Assembly: GCA_937898415.1 (NCBI GenBank) | Contig: CALDLA010000133.1 | Location: forward strand, 1-55,451 | Source: an uncultured Prevotellaceae bacterium | GTDB lineage: Bacteria > Bacteroidota > Bacteroidia > Bacteroidales > Bacteroidaceae | DNA: 55,451 bases | Direction of reading: 5' to 3' | In this document: positions 6,040 to 14,689 of the stretch, piece by piece | Layout: each line of letters opens with the position of its first letter | Position numbering within the stretch: the stretch's first letter is position 1 | The notes under the pieces: generated by a model | What the model was told of the DNA's origin: nothing | Seen by the model: the letters and a program-made list of their open reading frames with translations, nothing else | The model's database searches: none | Program-made: the position numbers and the translations under genes

Positions 6040-8094
6040 ATGATAGTAAACCTAAAACACTTGAGACTGGCCGCTCTGACGCTGATGACAGCCTTTACGC
6101 TGACTGCTGCTGCGGCCGATGAGACCATTAACGATCAGGTATCGCGACAAAAAGAAATAGACAATGGAGGAAGTGGCCGCTACAAGGCCATCGTCGTCAG
6201 CGAGAAGACGCTGCCGAACTTCACCGTCTATCGTCCCCGCAACATCAAGTACGCCGCCCGCCGCGAGGGTCCGCTGCCCATCCTCATCTGGTGCAATGGT
6301 GCCTGCTCGGGCTCGTCTACCAGCTATGAGCGGTTGCTCAATCATCTGGCGTCGCACGGCTATGTCGTCGTGGGCATCGGTGCCTTCGAGATGACCGACA
6401 GCGAGCGCGATGACGGCGGATCGGACGAGAAGATGGTGGTGGAGGCCTATAACTGGCTCGTTAAGCAGGAGAAGCTGACGACCAGCGACTACTTTCATGC
6501 CATCAACGTGAAGAACGTTGCCTTGGCGGGCCACTCCTGCGGCGGCGCGCAGGCTATTGCCAACTGCAGCAAGTCGTGGGTGAAGACGCTGCTCATCATG
6601 AATGCCGGTATGGGCGGCATGTCGATGGGTGGTGCGTCGCCCAACACGCTGAACTCGCTGCATTGTCCGCTCATCTACATGACCGGCGGTACGGGCGACG
6701 TGGCTTATGAGAACGCCAAGACGGACTATGGCAAGGTGAAGAAACCCGTGGCGTGGGCCGACTTGTCGGATGCCGGACATAATCCGGGATATTGGGAACA
6801 GTACGGCGGACGCTTCGGCACAATAGCCATCAAGTGGATGGACTGGCAGCTGAAGGGCTACAAGCAGAACGCCCGCATCTTCCTGAAGCCCGACCTCACG
6901 GGTTTCGACAGCCACTGGACGGTGAAGACGCGCAACTTCACCGCTGCCGACAAGGACTACGACGCGCCGTTCAAGGATATGGAGACAGAGACCGACACCG
7001 TGTTCGACCGCGCCGCCTTGGATAGTACTTTCGTCTTTGGTGCCGACGTCAGCTCGACCACGCAGATAACCCGCCAGAGCAAGAAGTTCTACAACCGTGC
7101 CGGACAGCAGAAGACCGTGATGGCAGCCTTGAAGGAGCAAGGGGCGAACAGCGTGAGACTGCGGGTGCTGGTCAGTCCCTCCAACAGCGACTTCAATACC
7201 GCCTATGCCAAGACCTTGGGGAACCAGGCCAAGACACAGGGACTCAGCATCATGCTCGATATGCACTACTGCGACTGGTGGGGCGACAATGTGAAACCGA
7301 AGGCGTGGAAGAACTACAACACGGAAAAGTTGCTGGGCATGGTCAAGAGCCATACCACCACGGCGGTGAAGAGCCTGAACGCCACCGGCTACCTGCGCTG
7401 GGTACAAATAGGCAATGAGGTAGATGGTGGGCTGCTGTGGGAGGATGGTCGCGAGACGGCCACCTTCGTCAGTATCATCAATACGGCCTATGAAGCCGTG
7501 AAGGCCGTCAACCCTGAACTGCAGACGGTGCTCCACGTTGCGGAGTGTGAGAATACGAAATGGCTGACCGACTATTTCGATACGCTGCAGGTGGCCGGTG
7601 CCCAGTGGGATGCCATCGGACTTTCGATGCACGTCAAAGGCTCGACGCTGGAGCCCGAGGCATTGACGGCCAAGGTCTGCGAGAATGTGAAGGTGCTGCG
7701 CGAACGCTACGGCAAACCGGTGTTCATCGTCGAGACAGGCTACTACAACGACCGTCAGATAGAGGGCAACCAATGGCTCTGCGACCTGTTGGTGCAGTTG
7801 ATGGATGCCGGCGCGGCGGGACTCTATTATTGGGAGCCTGAGATGGCCGACGACTACGACCTCGGAGCCTGGAACCCGCTGACACGCAAGCCCTCGCTGT
7901 CGATGGATGCCTTCCTCGGCGTCAAGCACTACGAGCCGGGTACCGCTGTACGCGGCCTGTCAATGACTGTCGGCAGCGGACAGACGGAGTACTACACCCC
8001 CGGCGGCATACGCATTGCCCGTCCGCAGCGCGGTCTGAACATTGTCAGACAACGGCAGGACGGCGGCGTCAGGACGTTTAAGATTTACCGCTAA
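6040..8094 (+). CDS. secreted fusion: alpha/beta-hydrolase plus GH53 endo-beta-1,4-galactanase
   Basis: Encodes 684 aa with a signal peptide (cleavage near TAAAA, residue 26). Residues about 45-275 form an alpha/beta-hydrolase of the esterase or PETase-like type with nucleophile S166 (GHSCGG) and likely D220 (GTGD) and H247 (DAGH). Residues about 330-640 are a GH53 domain: FGADVSS opening, acid/base E460 (VQIGNE) and nucleophile E565 (IVETGYY). GH53 cuts beta-1,4-galactan side chains of pectin; the esterase part might remove acyl or feruloyl groups from the same polymer (inference). The extreme C-terminus resembles the Prevotella secretion tail. The start is the ATG in front of the signal peptide, 31 nt after argE with no promoter box seen. 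The 3' end overlaps patB by 17 nt. Confidence 0.85.
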   Translation: MIVNLKHLRLAALTLMTAFTLTAAAADETINDQVSRQKEIDNGGSGRYKAIVVSEKTLPNFTVYRPRNIKYAARREGPLPILIWCNGACSGSSTSYERLLNHLASHGYVVVGIGAFEMTDSERDDGGSDEKMVVEAYNWLVKQEKLTTSDYFHAINVKNVALAGHSCGGAQAIANCSKSWVKTLLIMNAGMGGMSMGGASPNTLNSLHCPLIYMTGGTGDVAYENAKTDYGKVKKPVAWADLSDAGHNPGYWEQYGGRFGTIAIKWMDWQLKGYKQNARIFLKPDLTGFDSHWTVKTRNFTAADKDYDAPFKDMETETDTVFDRAALDSTFVFGADVSSTTQITRQSKKFYNRAGQQKTVMAALKEQGANSVRLRVLVSPSNSDFNTAYAKTLGNQAKTQGLSIMLDMHYCDWWGDNVKPKAWKNYNTEKLLGMVKSHTTTAVKSLNATGYLRWVQIGNEVDGGLLWEDGRETATFVSIINTAYEAVKAVNPELQTVLHVAECENTKWLTDYFDTLQVAGAQWDAIGLSMHVKGSTLEPEALTAKVCENVKVLRERYGKPVFIVETGYYNDRQIEGNQWLCDLLVQLMDAGAAGLYYWEPEMADDYDLGAWNPLTRKPSLSMDAFLGVKHYEPGTAVRGLSMTVGSGQTEYYTPGGIRIARPQRGLNIVRQRQDGGVRTFKIYR

Positions 8095-9277
8095 TTCGCT
8101 CCAATGCTTCCATCAGACGGCTGCGGGGGCAGGCAATGTTGATGCGGATATAGCCCTCGCCCGACTGCGGGCCGTACATCGTGCCGGGGTTCACCCAGAC
8201 GCCGGCCTTTTCCATGAGGAGGTCGGCATATTGTTGGGCAGTCATGCCCGTCAGCGTGATATCTATCCAGACGAGGTAAGTGCCCTCCAAGGGGCAGACC
8301 GTCCATTGGGGTATGTTCTTTGCGACGAAATCGCAAAGTGCGGTGTAGTTGCCCCAGAGATACAGGTTGAGTTCGTCGAGCCACTTTTCGCTCTCGTTAT
8401 AGGCGGCGATGAGCGCCACGGGACCGAAGGGATTCACGTCGCACACCTCATTGATATTGATGGCCCGGTCGATGCGGCGGCGCCATGCCGGTTGCGCACA
8501 GATGATGTTGGCGATCTGCAGTCCGGCGATGTTGAACGACTTCGACGGGGAGTTCAGCGTGACGCAGTTCTGACGGCATGCCTCGCTGACGGCAGCGAAG
8601 GGCTGGAACGTGTGGCCGGGCATCACCAGTTCGCAATGGATCTCGTCGGAGATGACCTTGACGCCGTGCTTCAGGCAGATGTCGTTCATCCGCGCCAATT
8701 CCTCCTTCGTCCATACGCGGCCCGTCGGGTTGTGAGGGTTGCAGAGCAGGAATACCGTCGTTTTCTCGTCGGCGCATTTCGCCTCGAAGTCGGACCAATC
8801 TATGGTGAAGGCTTCACCCTTCACCAAACACCCTTCACCCTTCACCAAGAAAGTCTCCAGTACCTCGCAGCCGTTATTGCGGATGCTGGAGAAGAAGCAG
8901 TTGTAGTCGGGCGACAGGATGAGCACCCGCTCGCCGGGCATTGTCAGCGCCTTGACGGCTACCGACATGGCCGGTACGACGCCCGTGGTATAGAGTATTT
9001 CCTCACGACGGATGGTCCATTGGTGACGGCGCTGGAACCAGGAGATGACGGCATCGTAATAGTCGTCGCCGACATGGGTGTAGCCGAAGATAGGATGCTC
9101 CGCACGCTTTCTGATTGCTTCCTGTATAGCGGGGGCCACCTGAAAGTCCATATCGGCCACCCAGAGGGGGATGGTGACGGGTGACGGGTGAAGGGTGATG
9201 GGAGAGGGGTGAGGGGTGTCCCACTTCACGCAGTCTGTGCCGCGCCGCTCTATCAATTCGTCGAAATCGTAGTTCAT
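8078..9277 (-). CDS. patB: PLP-dependent C-S beta-lyase, MalY/PatB family
   Basis: Encodes 399 aa. Fold-type I aminotransferase motifs are clear: LWVADMDF near the N-terminus, CNPHNPTGRVW, SDEIHCEL and the PLP lysine in LNSPSKSFNIAG. The family cleaves cystathionine or cysteine to a thiol or sulfide, pyruvate and ammonia; some members are aminotransferases. It overlaps DUF3737 by 4 nt (ATGA), so it is translationally coupled. Two segments are made of short tandem repeats: TPHPSPITLHPSPVTI before the LWVADMDF motif (DNA 9173-9218) and LVKGEGCLVKGEAF in the middle (DNA 8811-8848). Both lie in positions that vary between family members, so activity is probably kept. Confidence 0.85.
   Translation of the reverse strand: MNYDFDELIERRGTDCVKWDTPHPSPITLHPSPVTIPLWVADMDFQVAPAIQEAIRKRAEHPIFGYTHVGDDYYDAVISWFQRRHQWTIRREEILYTTGVVPAMSVAVKALTMPGERVLILSPDYNCFFSSIRNNGCEVLETFLVKGEGCLVKGEAFTIDWSDFEAKCADEKTTVFLLCNPHNPTGRVWTKEELARMNDICLKHGVKVISDEIHCELVMPGHTFQPFAAVSEACRQNCVTLNSPSKSFNIAGLQIANIICAQPAWRRRIDRAININEVCDVNPFGPVALIAAYNESEKWLDELNLYLWGNYTALCDFVAKNIPQWTVCPLEGTYLVWIDITLTGMTAQQYADLLMEKAGVWVNPGTMYGPQSGEGYIRINIACPRSRLMEALERISGKS
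8811..8848 (-). repeat. GTGAAGGGT-type tandem repeat inside patB
   Basis: On the plus strand the segment repeats CCCTTCACC and CTTCACC. It is read in patB as two copies of LVKGE separated by GC, between otherwise conserved blocks. Confidence 0.8.
9173..9218 (-). repeat. CACCCTTCACCC-type tandem repeat inside patB
   Basis: Runs of GGGTGA/GGGGTG variants; on the coding strand it gives the peptide HPSPITLHPSP, identical to the linker in the glycosyltransferase at 24728-25729. Confidence 0.85.
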
Positions 9278-10119
9278 GCTCTTGTCTCAATGATGCAATT
9301 AGCGGGTTGTCTGACGTTCTCGTCAATGGTGACGCTGCCTATCGAGTCGGCCACGATGTGACCGCTGGTCGGGTTCTTGATGTTTTCGATGTGGCCACGG
9401 ATGTCGGCCTCGACGGTCGAGTATTCAAACATCCGGTCGCAGGCGGCATCGATGGTGCAGTTCTCCAGTATCAGGTTATCGGTGTAGCACAGCAGCTGTT
9501 CGCCCGCCAGGTGGCAGTTCACCAGTCGTACGTTCTTCGAGTGCCAGGCCAAGTATTCGCCGTCGAGCACCGAGTCGTAGATGGTGACGTTCTCACACTC
9601 CCAGAAGGAGTCCTTCGTCAGGATGTTAGCGTGGTGAATCTCCACGTTCTTACAGTATTGGAAAACGTACTTCGAGTCGCTCTCCAAGCCCTCGACATAG
9701 ATGTTGTTGGAGAACATGAAGGGATAGGTGCCGCCGTGCAGCTTGACATTCTTCAGCCGCAGGCCGTCGACGCGCCAGAAAGTCTCGTCGGCATCGGTAA
9801 TCTCCGTATCCTCAATCACCACATTCTTCATCTCGCGGAAGAACTTCGGACCGTCGATGCGGCAGCGGCGCATGACGAGGTCGTTGGTGTACCATACGGC
9901 CGAGCGTGAGCCTTCGGCAAAATAGCAATCCTCAATAAGGGCGCCATCGACGTGCCACCACGGGTACTTGCCGTAGAAACGGCAGTCCTTAGCCTCCATC
10001 CTCTGGCATTGCTTGATGCCGCTTTCGCCGTCGGTGATGGTGATACGTTCCAGGCGCAGGTCGTGGGTGGCAAACAACGGGCGCTCGCCACCATACTCCT
10101 GGTCTTTAATCAGTCTCAT
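9274..10119 (-). CDS. DUF3737 family right-handed beta-helix protein
   Basis: Encodes 281 aa with no signal peptide or membrane segment. The protein is built of short imperfect repeats of about 20-25 residues with alternating hydrophobic residues and turn asparagines, for example VIEDTEI, LKNVKL and LILENCTI, as expected for a parallel beta-helix. It matches the Bacteroidetes and Firmicutes DUF3737 family, whose activity is not established. It overlaps YitT by 14 nt at its start and PatB by 4 nt at its end, so all three are one operon. The link to a PLP lyase suggests a shared but unknown metabolic role. Confidence 0.8.
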   Translation of the reverse strand: MRLIKDQEYGGERPLFATHDLRLERITITDGESGIKQCQRMEAKDCRFYGKYPWWHVDGALIEDCYFAEGSRSAVWYTNDLVMRRCRIDGPKFFREMKNVVIEDTEITDADETFWRVDGLRLKNVKLHGGTYPFMFSNNIYVEGLESDSKYVFQYCKNVEIHHANILTKDSFWECENVTIYDSVLDGEYLAWHSKNVRLVNCHLAGEQLLCYTDNLILENCTIDAACDRMFEYSTVEADIRGHIENIKNPTSGHIVADSIGSVTIDENVRQPANCIIETRA

Positions 10120-11029
10120 TTTTAGTCATTTGTTTAGTTTCTGCTTTTTTCATTCTTACCTTGAAATGGTCGAAGCCCTCGCCATAGACACCGATGACGG
10201 CACTCTGCGACACGAAAGCGTGGGGGTCTACCTCGTTGATGATGCGGAAGATGAGGTTGCTCTGGCGGCGCTTGGCCAGCACGAACAGCATTTTTACGTC
10301 TTTGCCCGAATAGAAGCCCTGAGCGTCGATGACCGTACAGCCACGGTGGGGCTCACGGTTGATGCGCTCGCCTATCTCACGGTATTTGTCGGAGATGATG
10401 AAGAACTGAACCGAACGACGCGCCGACTCCACCACTTGGTCGATACAGAAGGCCGTGACGTAGAGCACCACATAGCCGTAGATGACCTTCTCCCAGTCGT
10501 GCAGTACAAAGTAGGAGCAGGAGATGATGACGACGTCGCAGATCATGATGACACGGCCCAGCGACACGTCGCGGTACTTGTTAATGATGGCTGCAATGAT
10601 ATCCGTGCCGCCCGTCGAGCCGTTGTTGGCCAGTCCCAAGCCCACGCCGCAGCCACAGAACACGGAACCGATGATGGCCGCCATGAATGGCTGATCCTCC
10701 AGCAGGTGGGCATTGTAATGGTCGGTCACCAGGCCGATACTCACCGTCAGGGTCACGACGGCAAAGACGGTCTTCACGCAGAACTTCCATCCCAAGACCT
10801 TGAGTGCCACCGCCAACAGCGCACCGTTGATGATGAAGTAGCTCAGCTGTACGGGAATACCCGTGGCCCAATAAAGGATAGACGACACACCGGCCACGCC
10901 GCCCGTCGTGATGTTGTTGGGCAGCAGGAAAACGCCCCACCCGATGGCGTAGCTCATCATTGCAATAGCGATGATGACATAGTCGCGCAGTTCCTTTCCG
11001 AAGCTTGCCCTGTTAATAGTTGCAGTCAT
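10106..11029 (-). CDS. YitT family membrane protein with C-terminal DUF2179 domain
   Basis: Encodes 307 aa. The N-terminal 200 residues contain five or six hydrophobic helices with the family motif LLPNNITTGGVAG and a second related NNGSTGGTDI motif. Residues about 215-295 form the soluble DUF2179 domain. YitT proteins are inner-membrane proteins of unclear transport function. It lies 40 nt downstream of the SpoIIE-type phosphatase gene and overlaps DUF3737 by 14 nt. No TAnnTTTG box was found in the 40-nt gap, so it may be co-transcribed from the promoter at 12943-12936. Confidence 0.85.
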   Translation of the reverse strand: MTATINRASFGKELRDYVIIAIAMMSYAIGWGVFLLPNNITTGGVAGVSSILYWATGIPVQLSYFIINGALLAVALKVLGWKFCVKTVFAVVTLTVSIGLVTDHYNAHLLEDQPFMAAIIGSVFCGCGVGLGLANNGSTGGTDIIAAIINKYRDVSLGRVIMICDVVIISCSYFVLHDWEKVIYGYVVLYVTAFCIDQVVESARRSVQFFIISDKYREIGERINREPHRGCTVIDAQGFYSGKDVKMLFVLAKRRQSNLIFRIINEVDPHAFVSQSAVIGVYGEGFDHFKVRMKKAETKQMTKNETD

Positions 11030-11069
11030 TTCAAGTTATATTTAGCCTTGCGGCGTTAGTCCTGGTGGG

Positions 11070-12917
11070 TTAACTCATCTTGATACACAACTTGGTGAGG
11101 TCGTCGCTGGGCTCCGCATCGCCCACAAACTCCTCAACGGCGTGGTGAATGATCTCTGACGTCTGACGGGCATCGCCCAAGTCCTGCTGCAGCAAGGCCT
11201 GCAGACGCTCGTCGCCGAACTGCTCCTTGTTGATGTTCTCGGCCTCGTTGATGCCGTCAGTATAGACGAAAAGGGTCTTTCCGCGCATACTGTCGACCTC
11301 CTCGCCCTCGAACTGCAGCTCGGGCCACAGGCCGATGGGAGCGTTCGACTCCATCTTCATGTATTCGCCGTCGAGCAGGGGCGGGTTGTGGCCGGCGTTA
11401 CAGAACTCCATGTGGCCGGTCTGGAGGTTGATGAGTCCGATGAACATCGTGACGAACATTCCCTGCTCGTTGTCCTCGGACAGCACACGGTTCAGTCGGT
11501 TGGCAATGCTATCGGGCGTGAGCTTGCCATCGACCAGCGTACGGAACATTCGCGTCACCTCAGCCATGTAGAGGGCAGCGGGGATGCCCTTGCCGCTGAC
11601 GTCGCCGACGCAGAAATAGAGCTTTTCGTCGATGAGTGCATAGCCGTAGAAGTCGCCGCCCACTTCGCGTGCAGGGGTCATCATGGCGTAGATATCGATA
11701 TCCTTGCGCTTGGGGAAGACGTGGGGCAGCATTCGCTTCTGTATCTCGCGGGCAATGCGCAGTTCGCTCTCAATGCGTTCCTTGTCCTTGGTGGTCTTCT
11801 CCAGCACGTCGTAGGCCTGCTGTAGTTTCTGGTTGATGCTCTTCAAATTTTTAGCCTGCTTCCTGCGTCGATAGGCTAAGATGGATAGGAAGGCAATGAT
11901 GAGGGCCGCAATAATGCTGTCGCCCCAAAGTATCAGACGGTCGTTTTCCAGCTCATGTTCTTTCACCTCGTTCTCGGCGTAGGTGATGGAAAGCTCGGTA
12001 TCGAACTCATTCATCTGCGAACGGGCCTCTGACGACTGGATGGAGTCGATGACCGCACGCGTGCGCTTCTGCCAATAGAGCGCCTGCTTGAGGTCGCCCA
12101 TGTGTTCGTAGATGGAGGCTTTCTGCGCACATTTGTTCTGCTGGTGAATCAGTTTCTCGGCACGCTGCAGGGCCAGCTGCCATTGCTTGCGGTTCTTGGC
12201 CTGATAGACGTTGATGAGCTCACCGAAGAGTCCGCCCTGGCCGCCATACTTCGCAATCAGCCGTTCGCGCTCCATATAGGCCTCCTCGAAGCCGAGGCTG
12301 TCGCCCTGGTTATAGCGCGCCAGGCATTTATAGCTCCAAGCCGTAATCTGGTTCATGGGAATGATGCCCGGCTCGTCAAGGGCTTTGTGGGCATACTCAT
12401 TCACCTCGTCGTAGTCCTTCCGGTGGAGGGCCGTTTCGCAAAGACCTAAGTAGCAGGGAGCGGCACTCTCATTGGGCAGGTACTTTTCTTTCAACTTCAG
12501 GGCCTGGAGGAAACTCTTCTCAGCAAGGCCCATGTTGCCCGACTGCTCGCGGATGGTTCCCAGAGTGAACGTGGCGAAGTACATGCCCACGTTGCTGTTG
12601 TGCGCCTTGGCGTTATGGTAAATGTCGTGTGCTAACTGCACGCCCTGCTGACGGTCGATGTACTCGAACATGTAGATGGCCTCATAGCTGCAAATCCTGT
12701 AGTAGGTCTCCTCGTATTTGGTTGACTCCGTAGCCTCCTTGATTTTCTTGACGGTAGCAAGAAATCGGTCGGTCTCACGGGCACTATAAAAGTGGAACGC
12801 CTGATCTGCAAGCTGACGTATCTCGGGCGAGGGCTGACTGTCGGATTGGGCGCAGGCCTCGCCAAAAGGCAGCAACACGAGCGTCAGCAATAATAAAAAG
12901 ACTACTTTCTTCATCAT
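11070..12917 (-). CDS. membrane TPR-SpoIIE/PP2C serine phosphatase
   Basis: Encodes 615 aa. Layout: signal peptide (to about residue 24), TPR-like alpha helices in the periplasm (about 30-290), one transmembrane segment (IIAALIIAFLSILAY), a short coiled coil, then a cytoplasmic SpoIIE-type PP2C domain. Metal-binding aspartates are visible in VGGDFYG, VGDVSGKG, YTDGINEA and PSDDLTK. Such enzymes dephosphorylate an RsbV/SpoIIAA-like STAS protein; exactly such a protein is encoded divergently at 13472-13780. The start at the first ATG of ATGATG fits the promoter box at 12943-12936; an upstream in-frame TTG lies inside that box and is rejected. Confidence 0.85.
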   Translation of the reverse strand: MMKKVVFLLLLTLVLLPFGEACAQSDSQPSPEIRQLADQAFHFYSARETDRFLATVKKIKEATESTKYEETYYRICSYEAIYMFEYIDRQQGVQLAHDIYHNAKAHNSNVGMYFATFTLGTIREQSGNMGLAEKSFLQALKLKEKYLPNESAAPCYLGLCETALHRKDYDEVNEYAHKALDEPGIIPMNQITAWSYKCLARYNQGDSLGFEEAYMERERLIAKYGGQGGLFGELINVYQAKNRKQWQLALQRAEKLIHQQNKCAQKASIYEHMGDLKQALYWQKRTRAVIDSIQSSEARSQMNEFDTELSITYAENEVKEHELENDRLILWGDSIIAALIIAFLSILAYRRRKQAKNLKSINQKLQQAYDVLEKTTKDKERIESELRIAREIQKRMLPHVFPKRKDIDIYAMMTPAREVGGDFYGYALIDEKLYFCVGDVSGKGIPAALYMAEVTRMFRTLVDGKLTPDSIANRLNRVLSEDNEQGMFVTMFIGLINLQTGHMEFCNAGHNPPLLDGEYMKMESNAPIGLWPELQFEGEEVDSMRGKTLFVYTDGINEAENINKEQFGDERLQALLQQDLGDARQTSEIIHHAVEEFVGDAEPSDDLTKLCIKMS

Positions 12918-12935
12918 CTTTTCTAGATTTTTGTG

Positions 12936-12943
12936 CAAAGGTA
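12936..12943 (-). promoter_or_regulatory. -7 box TACCTTTG of the SpoIIE-type gene
   Basis: TACCTTTG on the minus strand, 18 nt before the ATG. It is separated by only 43 bp from the divergent box at 12987-12994, so both arms of the partner-switching module may be controlled together. Confidence 0.6.
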
Positions 12944-12986
12944 AAGAAAATATAGCAAAAAATAATCACTATTCTCATTTTTTTTG

Positions 12987-12994
12987 TATCTTTG
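12987..12994 (+). promoter_or_regulatory. -7 box TATCTTTG of the RsbW-RsbV-kinase operon
   Basis: TATCTTTG followed by a leader of about 35 nt to the ATG at 13031. No clear -33 element is seen; the upstream region is a T-rich run. Confidence 0.6.
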
Positions 12995-13030
12995 CAGCAG
13001 ACTTTTCGAATAATCATTTTGAGAGTAGGC

Positions 13031-13438
13031 ATGATAAAGGAAATAACCATAGGCAACAAACCCGCCGAACTGAGACGTGTGGCGGCCTTTGTCGACGAAC
13101 TTGGCGACGAGTTCGCCCTTGACGGCGAGTTGCTGATGAACCTGAATCTGGTGCTTGAGGAGATGGTGGTGAACATCATCAAATATGCCTACCCGCAGCC
13201 GACGGACGATGACATTGAACTGAGGGCGGAAAGCGACGGGAAAGAGATTGTCCTGACGCTGGCCGACCGTGGCATTGCGTTCGACCCGACGAAGATGGAC
13301 GACCTGAATACCGACGTCAATCCTGCCGAGCGTGAAATCGGGGGGATGGGCATCTTTATCGTCAAGAACATCATGAACCGGGTGACCTATCAGCGACAGG
13401 ACGGCAGGAACCTGGTGACAATGGTGAAAAAGTTCTAA
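13031..13438 (+). CDS. RsbW/SpoIIAB-like anti-sigma serine kinase (HATPase_c)
   Basis: Encodes 135 aa. GHKL ATPase motifs are present: N-box LVLEEMVVNIIKYAY, G1 ADRGIAFDP and G2 GGMGIFIVKNIMN. Single-domain proteins of this kind bind a partner (a sigma factor in Firmicutes) and phosphorylate an RsbV-like antagonist. The start at 13031 follows from the promoter at 12987-12994. The antagonist gene follows after 33 nt of purine-rich, repeat-like DNA. No sigma factor gene lies nearby, so the bound target is unknown. Confidence 0.85.
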   Translation: MIKEITIGNKPAELRRVAAFVDELGDEFALDGELLMNLNLVLEEMVVNIIKYAYPQPTDDDIELRAESDGKEIVLTLADRGIAFDPTKMDDLNTDVNPAEREIGGMGIFIVKNIMNRVTYQRQDGRNLVTMVKKF

Positions 13439-13471
13439 GGTGTGAAAAAGTAAAAAGGTAAAAGTGAAGAT
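13439..13471 (+). repeat. degenerate GTGAAAAAGTAAAAAG-type spacer
   Basis: A purine-rich spacer between the kinase and the STAS gene that resembles the AAGTGAAAAGTGA repeats seen at other gene ends in this window, but with more changes. Confidence 0.4.
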
Positions 13472-13780
13472 ATGACACAGATACTGAAAGAAGGTGGAAA
13501 GACCATCATTAAGACCGGCAGCCGTATTGACACATTGAATGCCGGTGAATTTGAAAACGACATCCAGCAGGTACTGCAGGAGGCTGGCATCAACCTGGTA
13601 ATGGACTGCGCCGAATTGACTTATATGGCCAGCTCGGGGCTGCGCATCATACAGAAAACCATGCGTGCGGTCATGAAGGAGAAAGGGCAGTTCAAGATTG
13701 TCAACGTGAGTCCCGCGATATATAAGGTGTTTCAGATGACGGGATTCACGAAGTTCATGACCATCGAACACGTGCCATGA
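13472..13780 (+). CDS. STAS-domain anti-sigma factor antagonist (RsbV/SpoIIAA-like)
   Basis: Encodes 102 aa, a single STAS domain. The phosphoacceptor region is LTYMASSGLR, with the serine at the start of the helix as in SpoIIAA. In the known cycle the unphosphorylated form displaces the kinase from its target, the kinase phosphorylates it, and a PP2C phosphatase reactivates it. All three partners are encoded within this 3.6-kb neighbourhood. It overlaps the histidine-kinase gene by 4 nt (ATGA). Confidence 0.88.
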   Translation: MTQILKEGGKTIIKTGSRIDTLNAGEFENDIQQVLQEAGINLVMDCAELTYMASSGLRIIQKTMRAVMKEKGQFKIVNVSPAIYKVFQMTGFTKFMTIEHVP

Positions 13781-14664
13781 CCATCGAACAACTACAGGAA
13801 GAGCTGGACAAACTGCAAGAGGACTATAGCCAGTTGGAGCGTAACTTCGATAGCATGTCGGAAGGCTATCAAGAGTCGCTGCTCTTGTACGACCGGCTGG
13901 AAGAGACTTGCCGCGAGCTCGACATGGCCCGCCAAAAAGCCGAGGAGTCGTCGAAGATGAAGTCGGAGTTCATCCAGCAGATTTCCCACGAGATACGTAC
14001 GCCGCTCAACATCATCACCGGCTTCTCGCAGGTGTTGACCACACCCGCCATGGAGCTCGATGACCACACGAAGGCCGACGTCTGCCAGCAGATTCTGGAA
14101 AATACCGACCGCATCACGCGACTGGTGAACAAGATGCTGGAACTGAGCGAGGCCAACTGCCAGAGCGTCATCGAGCGCAACGACCAGACGACAGCCTTGC
14201 AGATAGCAACTGAAGCCATCGAGGCCAGCGCCATTGCCGCCGCACCGCACCTCAACTTCACCATGCACATGGCAGCAGAGGCAGAGGCTATTGAGCTCAC
14301 CACCAACCGCCAGTCGGCAGTACGTGCCCTCACGCTCATTCTCGGCAACGCCCTGAAATTCACCAAGCCTGCCGAGGCTCATGCGCGACACGACGTTCCC
14401 AAGGAGAAAAAGGAGGCTTCGCTGACGGTCAATGTTAACGACCGTGACGTATGCTTCGTCGTAGAGGACACGGGTATCGGCATCCCTGCGGAGGAAGCCG
14501 ACCACGTCTTCGAGGAGTTTGTACAGCTCGACCACTACTACGACGGTACTGGCATTGGACTCACCGTAGCCCGTTCGCTGGCGCGAAGGCTGGGAGGCGA
14601 CATCGTGCTCGACACCTCTTATACTCATGGTGCCCGCTTCGTCATGACCCTGCCCCTAACATAG
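13777..14664 (+). CDS. cytosolic sensor histidine kinase
   Basis: Encodes 295 aa without transmembrane segments. An N-terminal coiled coil (residues 1-65) leads into a HisKA domain with H-box ISHEIRTPLN, then HATPase_c with N-box LILGNALKFT, G1 VEDTGIGIP and G2 GTGIGLTVAR. No sensor or receiver domain is present and no response regulator is adjacent. Coupling to the STAS gene (4-nt overlap) suggests that it joins the partner-switching module, for example by sensing a protein partner through its coiled coil (inference). A short charged insertion (HARHDVPKEKKEA) lies before the G1 region. Confidence 0.85.
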   Translation: MTIEQLQEELDKLQEDYSQLERNFDSMSEGYQESLLLYDRLEETCRELDMARQKAEESSKMKSEFIQQISHEIRTPLNIITGFSQVLTTPAMELDDHTKADVCQQILENTDRITRLVNKMLELSEANCQSVIERNDQTTALQIATEAIEASAIAAAPHLNFTMHMAAEAEAIELTTNRQSAVRALTLILGNALKFTKPAEAHARHDVPKEKKEASLTVNVNDRDVCFVVEDTGIGIPAEEADHVFEEFVQLDHYYDGTGIGLTVARSLARRLGGDIVLDTSYTHGARFVMTLPLT

Positions 14665-14689
14665 CGTTACAAACGAAAAACAGCAAAGA

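Noticed and set aside
6052..7929. 625-codon minus-strand open frame opposite the GH53 fusion
   Set aside because: Antisense shadow: the plus strand encodes two intact catalytic domains, and this frame shows no motif, signal peptide or promoter box.
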